A stretch of DNA of 64,000 bases from Amblyornis subalaris. Lineage: Eukaryota; Chordata; Aves; Passeriformes; Ptilonorhynchidae. The notes beneath the pieces are model-generated. The model saw nothing but the letters and a program-made list of their open reading frames with translations. It did not search any database and was not told the DNA's origin. The translations under genes and the position numbers were made by a program. Below, one piece after another: positions 13,909 through 27,500 of this stretch; within the stretch, counting starts at the first letter, position 1; each line of letters opens with the position of its first letter. The stretch lies in assembly GCA_018881555.1 (NCBI GenBank), contig JACAXG010000009.1, positions 254,601-318,600 of the forward strand, read 5' to 3'.

Positions 13909-14814
13909 TGTTACAGTCAGGTTATTAAAATTATTTAGAAATTTCTCTGCCCAAATTAAGATGCAAATCAGACCATATGCCAGTGTCAATAGTATGGCTT
14001 TTATTTGATAGTAAATATGAGAGAGAGAGAAAAAGGAAGAGAAAGAAATAGGAAAAGAGGTGGGGGGACAGAAAGAGAGTGAAAGAAAATATCACCACTG
14101 CATGGATCCCAACGATATTCCGTTGATCCTCTCCATCTGATCTTCTTGGTGACGAAGGTCCCTCAAGAAACATAGAATCCAATGGATTAATATATGTTCA
14201 GGCTAGGTAGGAAAATCCAGGCATGCCTCTGGGGAGGAGGGCAAGTTTGCCATTGTCTTTTGCAGCAGACTTTGGATCCGTTGCATCACTTTGCATCACG
14301 TTCAGTCCTGTGGTGCAAGGCCTCAGGAATGAGTCTGGGGGGCACTTTTGGGGGTCTGCTGTGGATTAAGATACCTCCTCAGCTGCTTCTCATGTGAATG
14401 TCCGGTGGTTGTGGCCTTCCTGGGGTTGGGGGTTCCATAGCCGGTTTGCGTAAGGGAGGATGGGTTCACTGCCCCTGAGCAGAGGGGTGCAACACACCTT
14501 GGCTGGGGGGAAAATCTGTGCAAACCTGCTCCCAGCAAATGGGTCTGTAGGCTATGGCCTCCCCCACTCCCAGCCAGCGAAGGCTCTCAGCACAGCTGCT
14601 GGGTTTCAGTTTTGTTTACTTTTCCCTAGACTTGAGATGATTGAACAATAGGTCTCCCTTTATCTAATCTCAGCACCTTAACTCTCAGTCCAAAGTTCCA
14701 GTCAGGCATCTCTTAGGGAGGGAGTGGGTTTTGGTGGCTTCTTTATACAGTTTTGCTATAATGAGCAAAACTTTATAACAATGTTTGAGGCATGAACTAT
14801 TTCAATGTCCAACA
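13909..14814 (-). mobile_element. Solo LTR of an endogenous retrovirus
   Basis: On the plus strand the segment starts TGTTACAG and ends GTCCAACA, so both ends fit the LTR TG...CA rule. It is bracketed by the exact 5-bp repeat GACAT (13904-13908 and 14815-14819). A minus-strand AATAAA (complement of 14000-14005) lies about 90 bp from the 13909 end, and a minus-strand TATAAA (complement of 14742-14747) lies near the 14814 end. Both indicate minus orientation. If that TATA box is used, U3 is short and R unusually long, so the promoter assignment is uncertain. A purine-rich tract (about 14018-14090) sits next to the poly(A) signal. No internal retroviral genes flank it. Confidence 0.82.
14018..14090. 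repeat. Purine-rich (GAGA/GAAA) tract
   Basis: Almost pure G and A for about 70 bases, inside the minus-strand LTR beside its poly(A) signal. It reads as a polypyrimidine tract in the LTR's own orientation. Confidence 0.75.
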
Positions 14815-14835
14815 GACATGGAGAAAGTAAACGAG

Positions 14836-15550
14836 TGTCTTGGGGTGACTTTATGATGCTNTATCCTGTATCGCCTGCTATATGCCAAATATGAACTCTG
14901 TGCCTTTAAAGCTGCCAGAGGAATTTCTCAGCACAGCTTCTTCAAGGACATTCACGCCCCTATGTCCGCCGCTTCTGCAGCTGCAGGTGAAGGGAGCACT
15001 TTTTTACTTTTTTTCTCTAGCCAGCTCTCTCGGCTTTGTATTTCTCAAGAGAGAGAGCACTTTCACTTTTTTCTTAGCTCTTGGCCCTGTNGTTCTCAGG
15101 AAAGAGAGACGGAGAGTTGAGAACTTTCTTTTTGCTTTTGTGGCTAGTCAGCTAGCCTGGGACTGTGTTTTTTTTTCTTCTTCCTCTGGAACTGTCCAAC
15201 TGAACTCCGCTCTGGAATACCATCACCTGGAGGCCTTACATTGGGGCCTGGAAGGCAGCCTACACCGTACGCTAGCTCCAGAGAGACAGAGCAGAGCCAC
15301 ACCCAGAAAAGAACTTTGAATTCATCCAAGTTTCTCCACCACGAGAGATGTATTATCTAACATTATTCTTTTTTTTTTCCTTCCCCTGGTGCCTGCATGC
15401 ACTCCCCCCAGCACCCTGCTTGTTAAATAAACAGGTTTGTTTCACTTTCCTCAAAGAAATTCCTAAGGTGGAGGGAGGAAGTTTTCAAACCCTACAGTTT
15501 GCAGACAAGATGCTTCTAGTCTTCCTCCTGATTTTGTCCCAACTGGGACA
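14836..15550 (+). mobile_element. LTR of an endogenous retrovirus
   Basis: It starts TGTCTTGGGG and ends AACTGGGACA, so the termini TGTC...GACA are perfect inverted repeats. An AATAAA at 15426-15431 fits plus orientation, with a U5-like tail of about 120 bp. The U5 tail (CACTTTC, then GGTGGAGGG, then TTTTGTCCCAACTGGGACA) aligns with the LTR at 35909-36800 on the other strand, which supports a real family. The flanking pentamers (ACGAG left, AGGGG right) match at only three positions, so a target duplication is degraded or absent. The 145-codon frame at 14882-15319 lies inside and is not considered a gene. It sits 21 bases from the neighbouring LTR. Confidence 0.75.
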
Positions 15551-18500
15551 AGGGGTGCTCCCTTCCTGATGTCATTTCTTTGTTCTCTGCACAGCCTTTA
15601 GATGTGTGTGTCTGGGAGAATGAGATCTGGGGGAGAAAATACATTTTGAGGCAGCCTGGGGCAAAACCACGTAATGCTGTTCATTTTGTCCCAGGAACCT
15701 GTACACTTATCAATACTGCAGAAAATTCCAGCATGTTGGCATTGATTTGTTTTCCTTTCTCCAAATCACAGCAAAAGTAAAAAAATTTTGCAACAGAGCA
15801 TTCAAACATTGAAGGGATTGAATTTACTTGCAGACTGATGTTAGTCCAGCTGAAAAGCTACAGCCCTTCAGCTAAGTTTGTCTCAAGATTCTTGTGCACA
15901 TTTTCTTGCTCCTTTGTGCACTGTGACTGATTCATGATGCAACCCTATCAGAAACTGGAAACAGAATGATTTCCTTATATTCTTCTGATGAAAATATTCA
16001 ACTAAAATGATATTATTTTTCAAACAGGAATTTGTTTCAACTGACAAAGCTGTTTCTGACAAAAAATTTTTCAGGATAGTCTTCCATGCAGTCCTAATTT
16101 GAGCCTGTTCAAATGAATTCATTTGGATGGCAAAGAATCAGACCACAACTTTGGTGCTGTATATATAAAACATATTCCTTCTTTGGCAAGTACAGTGCCC
16201 TTTCCACAATGAAATTAGAGCATTTTAGTTTGGTGCCAGGGACAAGTCAGAGTCAGTTGTGTTCATCCAGTGTAAGAGAATGAATATTGGTTTTGTTCCC
16301 AAAACCAGTTATAGGTGTGATGTGAGCATGGTGAGTGGCTGGTGTGTTGGAGAGTGTGGCTTCCTGTCCCACAGCTGAAACCCAGAGCCTCATTACTGCT
16401 ACATTCCAGTAGCAATTTAGCAGTTTGTGTTTGGTCTGCTTACAAGCATAAATTGCTGCACTTCAGCCTCATAAATACTCAAAGGACAAGTTTTACTGAT
16501 GATCTGTTCTTGTTCCAAGGCCTTGGGCTGTTGTTTAGTGGTGTTTGGGGGGTCTGACACTTGCTGGGTTTGGGTGCCTTTAACTTAGGTCAGCAACAAA
16601 CGTGCAAGCTGGAATCATACCCAAGTCCTGCTATCAAACTACATTTGATGATGGCTAAACAAATCTTAGGGAAGTAAGAACTGTAGGAGAAATCACTGTG
16701 AAGACAAGGGATCTGCTTGTGGGTGTAATCCAAAAGCTCTGCAGAGTTGCTACACTCATAAGACTGTCTTAGGTTTGACTGTTATCAACCCTTTTCTTTC
16801 AAAATATTATTTCTGTGACACAAAAGCTGATTTCTTTTTTTAGTTCTGATTCTTAGGAAATGGAAATTCTGAAAGGATCAGGTAGCATTTTGCAGTTACA
16901 TGTATCTGGATGTCTTGATTCTCATTTTACTCAAGTTTCTTCTGCTTCACCTTTGAGGAAAAGCAAAGGCATCCACTTTTGGCATGAATTTACATTCTAA
17001 AGACAGTAAATTTACACAAAAAACTATATTGCCTTCTGCTCTTCTCACTTCAATACACCCAAAGGAAATATCTAGTTGAAAAGATACGGGATATTTTTCT
17101 TTCTCAGGCTTTAAAGCTGCAGAACAATTGTCAGCCTGGCACAATGATTAACATACTGACGTTCTTTTAAACCTTAAATGACGTAGTATTTGTCTCCTAT
17201 GTTTTGTGTTTCTAAAATTGAAGCCTCCAGAAGCCTTCAGGCTGTCCTGAAAGTCTCCACCAGTACAAAAGCGGAGCTGTAGATATAACGTTTCCTGAAA
17301 ACCAGGTATTGCCATATTTTCTGAAAGAGAAAAATTGCATCAATGGTACAAAAATTTCAGTTTGTTTTGAAGTAGTCTATATGACCAACACCTTCTATTC
17401 CAATAGGATAATTCTTTGCCAACACAACCTTAGTATATTTTTCCTGCTTCCTGTTAAATTATCTGCCAATTCACCAGTAGTGATCAAATCACCAAGAATC
17501 TGCTAAGAGCTCAACCTTCACACTTATCCAAGTTCTGTCCTGCAGAGAAATAATTCTTCTCCTGTCGTTTCATGAATATGCCATTCAAGTATGCAAGCAT
17601 TGCTATTATCACCTTCCTGATGACCAGAAGAATGTAAATGAAAATGAGTCTTCAGTGGCTGGAGCTTTTCAACTCCTTTGGTTACCATGAGACGAAAACC
17701 AGTCTGGGACTGAAATCTGTATAATAACTTCGTACTGGTAACTTTTTTTTTTTAAAATTCAGTCTGAAAAAGCAGACTGTAGTCTGATGTATTGTGTTGA
17801 GCTGCACTGGAGAAACACATCAGACTTGAGCAAGAAATTACACCATTGAAGGGTCTTTTTGGTTATTTACAGCCTCCCGCTGATGAGACAATATAGATAT
17901 AGAAAAATCCATTTATCTTTGTATATCTTGAGGGTAATAAGTAATATCTCATTAAAAAAACCTAAATCACTTTTAAAAAAAGGAAAAAAGAAAGGCCTCC
18001 TTTGGAATTAACATTGTAATTAACTATAAATAAATAGGGGACATTGTCGGAACCTGTAACAGATGTTCTCTACTTTTATGTCACCTCAGCTTGTAGCACT
18101 GCTGCTGTGTGCCCTGCTGAAGAGATTAGTGAAAATCTGTTCTGAAACTCAACCTGAGGAGAAAGAGGAGAATAGTTTGGATGCACATATTTGCTCAATA
18201 TTTGATCAATATCTTCTGTTTACCAACTGTTCTTCACAAAAACAAAGAAACTATTGATCCTCTATAGCTGGTCACTGCTTGGCAGCTATGAGTAAAATAT
18301 TTTACATGCTTTTATACTCCTTTGCCCCTTCCTGGCCCTTTGGGTGGTGAAACTTTCTGAATTTTTAGAAATAACCCTGTAGGTTTAAAGACTTCCTTGC
18401 TTGGAGTGAAATTTTACCCACTTTTGCATAAACAGAATAGTTGTACATTGTCTTTTCTCCATTGTCTCTCTCCCATTGTACTCCACTGACAATAGTAGAG

Positions 18501-21500
18501 GGGGAGAGCCAACAGCATGCATGGGAAGTCTCATTATTTGTGAACTGATTGTGTGGAAAGCATCTGTTTTCTGCCTAGTTTCACTTGTTTGTACACATTC
18601 ACTGCTTCCAATGATGCAGTGCTGAGGAGAAAAAGGAAAACAAAACACAGCAAATCTGCCGTGCTTGTTGGTTGTCCCAGTGCATCTCAGCCTCACTTGT
18701 GCGGTAGCTTCCAGTTCATCAACGAGAAATGATGATGCACTGAACTAAGTGTGTTAGCTGAATTCAAGTCTGTAGTGCACTGTCATCAAGAGAATCTTCA
18801 TTTGTGTCTGCAGATGAGCAAACTTCGCCTTTTTCACTGCACTGTGGACTTCTGGAGTTCTTAGATAGTCCCAGCATGCAATTTTAACTGCTCTTCTTAC
18901 TGTTTGTCTGCTGGACATAACCATACAATGACATAAATGTGAGTGGTAGATTACAAACAGCACTATTCAACTGTATACCAAGACTAGAATCGGGGCTATC
19001 AAACAGGAGAAACATTCCTTGTTAAATAGATCTTTAGATTTATCACATTTTAAACCCGTTGTCACTTCTATCTCCCTCTTTGCAACTGAAGTGGTAGATG
19101 AAGTTTCTGTAGGGTTGACGTTTGACAAAGAAAATGAAGCCAATAATGTTATGCTTCCTTGCTGTTTCCAGTCACCTGATTCTCTTCATTGCTGGATTCT
19201 ACTTCTCCTTATAGACCACCTTTTCTCTTTCAAACTGGGATGCTGATGGATCTCATTGAGTAAGTTCAGCAAGGTCCCCTTTTCTCATCAGGTGGTCTTT
19301 GTTTACACTGACCACCCTCACTGCAGCCTTGAACTTGAATCTGGGGTCATTGTTTTCTCTGAACAATACTGAGTTCTGCTGGAAGGCCTCTACATGCCTG
19401 TGCATTATTTATGCAGTATGGTTTGACTCAGCATGAGGATATTTTAATGTTTTCCTACAGTGATATCAGAAAGTCCCAAGCAAACCAGGAATTCAGCTGT
19501 ATATATCCAGTTATAAGGCAAGAGAAAATACTGACAAGAGTATAAACAGGGCAGGAATGGGTTCTTACACTATTCACGCCCTCCAAGACTCTTTTGTGCA
19601 GTAGTTCATGGCCTCCTCCATATTGAGATGAAATTCAGGGGCTCTAAGCTCCTGCTATCTGTTCATTATAAAGATACTTCCTAGAGCCGGCTTTTCTAAA
19701 ATGTTTTATCTCAATGAACACAAGTGCCTTACGTATTCTGGTATTGCTGATGGACCCAACTTCTTTCTCATTTATTCCTTTAAGAAAGCTTCTTTTTTTT
19801 CCCATGGTACCTTTCTGAAAAGCAAGACTGGATAAAGAGCAGCCCTTAGTGTTCCTAAATTTTACCTTTACTCAGCTCCACACTGATATAATTCAGTCCC
19901 AGAAAGAGGCATTATGCAGAAATCCCACACAGAAATTCTGCCACAAGGTTTCAATCTTCAGTGTAGACCCTGGACTCCAGGAAGAGCTCATGACTGGGAA
20001 AGGGGCCAGCCAGAATTTGTGAAGGTAGGCAAACCCTGAAGCTGGGTCAGATTACTTCTTTTTGATCTAACTTTTAGCTCCTCTAACACGGTGTTTTCCA
20101 GCCGAAATGAGACTATGTTATGTAAACTGACCCATGATGAAAAAACCCCAAAATTCTGCTGGTAACACCAGTCTTGAAGACAGATGTTCATCGGCATGGT
20201 TTTCCTGTTTCTTGCCCCATCATTCCCTGCAACTGGCAGGACAGAAGAAAACACAACTTGTGTTTCAGATACCTTGACCTGTTGTTCCAAGGCCCTTAGG
20301 ATGGCTTAATATTAAAGGCTCTTTAAGACACATGCACTCCGAAAGCTCACACTGGCTTTGTTCAAAGAGGATAGAATTGTGTGGACCCTGCGAGATAACT
20401 GTGGTTGAACACAAAGGAAAAATAACCTTTCTTGAGGAAATCTTCTTTGATTTTTAAAAAAATAATTTCCATGTTACTCCTCAGGAAGGGTTCTCTCATA
20501 ATCCTCAGCTTTGTAGGGGGTTATGTTAAAGAGCATGACTTCTTCTTTAGAACAAATACTAAAGGGAAAAAAAATCTTCCAGACTGGAAGTGGTGGAATT
20601 CCTCTTACTCCTTCATCCCCCAAAATAAAGTCTGATCGATTACTCCTTCAGTTATGACCTAGAAATATGTTTGTGTTCAATGTCAATTCAATAAGCTTGT
20701 TAAACAAAGAAAAAAATTTTCTTTTAAAGTATTTGTTATTCTTACCATGTTCAACAGCAGTAGCCCAGCATACACAAGTAATCTTAAAAGAGAAAAAATG
20801 TGTGCAAAATACCACTACTGGACAACCTGCTCTTAGCACACTGTATTTTGCTAATGTTGAGTAAAAAATAAAAGACAGAGAGGACACTTATTTCACTCAC
20901 CTGAACCCACAGACCCACTGTATGGGAGATTCCACAGACCCTGTGAACAGTATGGCTGCATTAATTTACAGGAAAAATATCAGTAAATATTCTGGCAGAT
21001 GTAATTTTGCAATTCAAGATGTTTACTGCAGCTTTTTAATTTCTATTGACATTTGGTAGGCTGAGCTCTTTCCCTTCCTACCTATTCTTCTCTCAGTTCA
21101 CTTTTCTCCACTCTTCAGTCCCACATACGTTACCAGTCTGCAAAGAATGGCATTACTTCATGGTTCTTACAGGACAGTACAGCTTGCCAGCTTTTGCCTC
21201 TATGCACTTCTGTTGTTTGTTTTATACAATGCAGGCAAACCACAGTGTCAAAGACAATTGTATTGCAGAACAAATAATAATGTTCTGGTGTTGGAGAGGG
21301 CAATGATCTGTTTGATTTTTTTTTTTCTTGTACACAAAGTATTTGGCTTTGTCAACTTTTCTGTTTGGAAGTTGGATTAGTACCCATAAAGGAGTACCCT
21401 TGAGGTCTTTTTACTTAATTATATCTCAGAGGCTCTGAAAGTAATTCGACTTGGAGTTCTGCAACNGTTACAACCAGCTCTTGCACAGTGCTTTTCTTGC

Positions 21501-24500
21501 ACAGATCTCAAAGCACTTAATGCAGGAAGTTAGGGTCATTGTGCAGATGTAAACTCCAAGAACTGAGGAGATGGAGGGAGTTCTGAAGTTCAACCAGAGT
21601 TTGAACAGGAAAAAAACAAACAAAAATGACACAGAAGAACAGTAGTTCTTAGTACTCCCGACATTGCAACATAGCTGTCTTGAAGGAAAAATACAGTTTC
21701 AAGGACAAGCACAAGCAGAAAAATACTAAATACAAAGGAATTAGAAGCGTCCATCCGAGTGTTTTTCAAACTATAAAATGTCTCTACTTTCTTTTAACTA
21801 TTTCCACAGGAAAAGATGTTCTGGTATAGAACCAATCCTCCCTACCTTCACAACTTTTTATAATAATACTGTGGATCTAGACATTGTATCTTCTCTTTCT
21901 TTCAGCATGAGTCTATGGTTCTGGAACATTCTCTATTTCAGTTAATGTCTAGATGGACTACTCAAGGAAACAAAACAAAAGCTGATAAATTCCATGGAGA
22001 AAGTGAAGTGGCTTTGGCCCCTAGAAGAAAAATACAAAGATTTGAATGATTACCCTTCAAAACCCTGAAATCTGACCACTAGAAATATGGTCTCCAATGT
22101 CCATTGTGCAACAGAAGTCATATTCATATTTTGAGCATATGTTGAGTTGCTTGGTTCAAAACAAAATTATTTCTGCATATCAACAAAAGCCATGTAACAC
22201 CAGCTTTCTGTTTTTAAAGGATTTATACAGAGATGATACAGACCTTAGCATTTAAGACTGCAAAACAATTTTTCACTTGGATGGGACTCTTACAACTAAC
22301 TAAATATCTCTCCACTGTCATTTATACTAGACTTAGGACAACTATTATTTTCTACATGAGTAGCCAGATTACACAAAGTGGGTTTAGATCCAAAGATTTC
22401 ACACAATGTTACAAGCAGTATAAATGACAAACAGCTGCATTAAAAGTTTTCTGTCTTTGTTGACCAGGTTGGTCTGTGAACTTCATGGTATACTTTAGTA
22501 AGCAAGTAGCAGCTTACCATTCACATCAAAATAATATTACCTGACAGTAAGATTTCTTAGAATCTTACTAAAAAAGGTAAAAAAATTCATTAGTAGACAC
22601 ATGGACATGTCCTCTCATTAAGGTCAGAAGACACAGGCTCTTATGTAACCCTCAGGGAGTTAGGCTTTCACAGGAAAAATATTAAAAGAAAACATTTTAG
22701 ATCTCCTGATATCTATCATCCAAATACAGCAGTCCACTTTGAAAGAAGGAAGCTAGGGCTTTTCTTCACTTTTATTTTCTTCTCTTACACACATTCTAGT
22801 AATAACCAAGCATTTTATCGTTGATTTCTCTTGATGTTGAAATCAAAGATAGATCAGATAGATGACTGTCATCATGTTCACATGCTTTTGTAGCACACTG
22901 ATCATTGGGGGCAACAGAAGAGGCATGATCGCCTCCAATTGCAGGCATGGGTCAAGCTAGGGAAGGGACAGGTTCTGCATCCAAGTCATCAGAAATCATC
23001 TGGGAATGAGGCATCTACATCCTGTTGGCTCCCTTTAAAACCTGTAGCCTGAATGTGTCCTTGACTTTGTTCCTTCTCTTTTAAAAGGGAGTATTGCCTC
23101 ATTCTGGTTGTTTATTTAGGTGATGCGTTCAGTGGGGTCAAAGATCATCTTTCGCTATTGAGGTCTTGGTGTGATGGAGTTACATTCTTAAATAATAATC
23201 TGTTACTGCAACCATACTGCAAATCTCCCTGATAAGAGCAGAAATATTCTCCTTTGGAGTCTTGAGCACAATGTTGTCTATGACCCTTCAGCCTCAATGC
23301 TTAAAACAATCCAGAGAAAACTCCCAATAAATTATTTCTGTATTTCAAATTACATTCCTCTTTTTTCCCCTGAGGAATACAGATTTTGAAGCAATAGTTG
23401 CTTTGAGTAGCATCTTGGCTAAGGAACTTTCAAGTGGGCTTTTAATTTGCAGATGAGAAGTACTGATTCGGTTCTAACAGAATGTTTACATGCTCCAGAG
23501 ATGTGAAGTACAGAAATGTCGTGTGGCCTCTCCATTTAATGGACTGACAGCAAGAGGGAAAGAAAGCATTTGAGGGATTGACACAAGCATTACTTTCAAG
23601 ATGCTTCTGTTTGAAGGAGCCTTGAAGAAGTTTCCATTTTCTGCACAGATTAATTTATTGAAAACTACATAAAGCAAAGACTGTGAGGGCTCACTAACCA
23701 TCTGAGAAGGGTCCAGTTCCAGAAAAGGCACAAAGGACATTCATTGAGCATATTTTCATTTAAACTTTTCATACTTACCTATCAGTACCTACATTCGTAT
23801 CCTTGCCACCTGGACTGAAAAATCTCTTTTTCTTCTCTGTGAGTCTTGCTTTAGCTATAGCTCATAAATCAAGTCACTAAATTCAGCTAGTTCTTTCTCT
23901 GCAACATACCTGAAAGCACATCCCTCTTCAGCTCCCACTAAAATAGTCTCTCATACATCTTTAATCACAGTTACTTCTACCTAGTCCTGATCCCCACAGT
24001 AGACAAGAGTTACAGCAAATCTCGTAAACTACTTGCTGTTTGTATCAGTTTATACCTAAATCAGCTCCAAAAGCAACGTAGAATCTTGACAGACAAAAGC
24101 CTGGAACCAAACATGTGAGCTTCACAACCAGCAAGGTCCAGATGAAATGTTTAAAAGGGAAAGGAAAGCCTTCCAGGAGCTTTTTGAGGATAGGTCTGGG
24201 TCTATGGAGGTGGTGCCCTATTAATAGTGTTGGAAGGGCTTTATGCATTGAAAATGTTAGGGAGGGTACAGAAAGGTTATGGAAATCATCACTAGTAGTC
24301 TGGGAAAGATGGAAACGTCCTGCTGTTCAGTAGAATGTTTTGAGAGACTGACGTATATGGAGAGCCCTTGCTTTCTAAATACCTTGCAGTCTATCACCAA
24401 AGTGGTGGTTGCTAATTTTTGGAAATCTTTACCAGGCTATATCACAGTCTCTCTACATTTCCATACTGCTTCCTTCTGAATTTAGCATCAAATTCCTTTA

Positions 24501-27500
24501 TTTCATCTCCCCTTGCAGTTTTCTGAGCATAACTTCTGCATGAATCTCCATTCTCCTTTCTCATCAAACTAGTTGTTCTTGCCATATTACTTTTCTATTT
24601 CATTATCCCTTCCCTTTCTCTTTATTTTCTCTGTATTTCCATCTATATCTTGAACGATCTGTCAGTTCAACCCATTAGCAAAATCTCACCTCTATCCTTA
24701 TAACATCCTGGAGGCACTACTTGGTTAGGCAAGGAAAATGTCTCATCGTGCATCATATATTGATAAATTAACATCCCAGCATTCATACATCACCACTGAA
24801 GACAAATTACTTAAGAGCTTAACTCCCTGAACTTGCATTTTTTCCTTATGCTGGTTTATTAAGGAAAGGAGACAGGCATCTAAACACAAATAATGTAATA
24901 TTATGTAAGAATTTGGGTATCAAAATGAACTTGTATGTGATGGGATAGTATCTTATTGTTGTCTTCACATCCTTAACATATTCCCAGCAATTATTCTTCT
25001 GTATGAAAGGAGAGGTGGATAGGTAAAGCATTAATTGGAAACTGAGGACAGGACTTGAGACTTTACACTCTGATTTTCATCTTGTCAGGAATTTATTTAG
25101 CAAATAGGTCCTTAGAGGAAACACCCAAATCCAAAACTCTGCTTACTTTCAGATGCTCAATATTGAATATGAGAGTGAAGTCATCAAGATGACTACAAAG
25201 AATGATATTATAGTATATATTCTCTAGCTTACTAAGATAACACTCTTTCTTAACCTTTTTAATGGACTTTCACAGAAGAAAACTGACTATATTATATGTG
25301 AGAACTACCAGTTTTTATGAACTACAGGGGCCAGTGTTGTTATGGCTGCTCAAGTGCAAAATGTAAGGATCCTTGCCATATTTGGAAATCAGAAACAATT
25401 ATTTCTCTGTAATACAGATATGTGTAAATTGTGGTTATGCATAGTGATTCACATTTACCTGTGCTTGTCAAAAGTTGATGTGTTGAAAAGCGGTTTTTTG
25501 CTCTACAGAATATATTTTCCCAATAGTTAGATAGTGCCTGATAATATTTAGGGTACTTAATGTAATTTTAGCCGCAAACTGAAGCTAATACTCCCTTAAA
25601 GAAAAAAAAATGGTCCCTAATTTGAAGGTTCCCTGTTATTTAAGAGACGCACAAACTTACCTCAGGACAGTAATAAAGATGTAAATATCGCTTACTGATC
25701 TATGTCTCCTCTTTCTCAATTTCTTTCCAGTATGGGCTGTGCACTAAATGTGCACATTTTCTGTGCATATGTGACCAGGATATTCACTACAATGGTTTTC
25801 TGAAGATGAATATTGAGTCTAGCAGTATGGCGAACAAGGTAGTCTGACTAAAAGCACTGACACATGGGCAATTCTAAGTTCAGAAACACACTTTATCTCC
25901 CTCTGTTTCCAGCTCCCTGGGTTTTTCATGAGAGAATTTCTTCTGTATAATGCACACTGTGTTCTTCTTTCCCTGTCTCCTCCCTGTGGAGTCAGGTCAC
26001 TGTTATCATTTCAGTCTCCCTGAAGTTTTTTATGACTTCTGGTATCACTAAATGAAATATTTGCTCTCTGCATTCTTGTCACGTCTTGCAAGGAAGCACT
26101 AAGGCTGGAATTTAGCAGCCCTGTAGAGGTAGTGTAATTCCCAGACAATGTTCTACAAATTGACAAATTCCCTGTGCCTTTATGGTGTGTAACCATCAGT
26201 AGCTGCTGCCTTTCCCCCACTTTGTTTTGTTTCTTACCCAAGTGCACATAGGGTTTCCAATGTGGGCTGCCTGGAGCAGATGAGTTTACAAGATGAAAGT
26301 GCCACTAAACACTTGAAGCTTCCATCAGTTTTGCCCAGCAAACACTCAGAGACTTGAACTGGTTAAATTTTTTGATTTTTGAGGAACAATCAAGGTCCTG
26401 CCATGCTGATTGATCCCTTGTTTTCTACTAACGTTAAAGTCTCCTGTCTACATTTTGCAGATAAATTACACAAGCAATGAAAGGTCATGGACTATGAATA
26501 AGGCTTAATTAAAAGAGCAGGAAATAAATGAGGAAGTTGATGATTTTCATGACATCTGTATAGATTGCAACTATTTTTAAGACTGAAGAATCCTGCCTTT
26601 GAAATGGTCCACTCCATGAAGGGAGGAGTTATATTTAGGATCCTAAAAATAAAGCAATGTAAAGAAAAGATCCACCTGTAATTACCAAAATAAAATGAAA
26701 TTATCGTGTCCTTTCAGCTAATCTGTGGTGCTGTAAAGAATTTACAGTTTGAAGATTTGAACTATCTTCCTTTTCCCTGTGCAAAGACTGCAGTTTTGTG
26801 TTAGAAACATTAACAGCTCTCCCAAAGCCTTCATTTCTATCAACAGTAGAGAGGGAGAGGCTATGAAATGCTTCACATTATTTTTTTTATTCTAAGACAC
26901 TCATGAGACCTGGAGACATTTTGAAGTATTAAAACAAAGCATCTATCTCCATTAAGGGATTGACAATAATATGCTCTCTGTTTTATAAACTTTTTATTGT
27001 CTACAAGAGAGACAAATATTCATACATTGAAGTTTACAGGAGTACAGTGCTGTGGAAAGAAATTGGTGTAATTGAATGAGATTCTTCTTTAATTGAAAGG
27101 GATTCGTTTATGGTTATCCTNTTGCCAACCTGTCCCACTAGTCTCCTCATAAATGACTGAACAGTGAAAACACAGGCTTCTCCATCTGCTTCTCTTGGTT
27201 GCCGAGGATAAGCTATTGATTTGCTTACCTCACTTTCACTGGTCTGCCTTTCTTCTTTTTTCCACTGCTCATTTCCCATCTTGTTCTCATTTCTCTCATC
27301 TCATGTCCTTTCTCTCTCATTTTGTCTTTTGAAGTACGAAGTGAAGGTGTATGAAATATGAAGTATACATTTCACCCTGTTTTCCTGAGATTAATTTTTC
27401 TTCATAGTTTCCAAAGATCTCGGTGGTATCGAGACTATGACCACCATCAAACTGAATGCCTTTGTTATTTATAAATGAAGGACCTGTGAAGACTAGAAAA

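Noticed and set aside
14882..15319. 145-codon open frame
   Set aside because: It is inside the LTR at 14836-15550, has an uncalled base in frame, and has no known domain.
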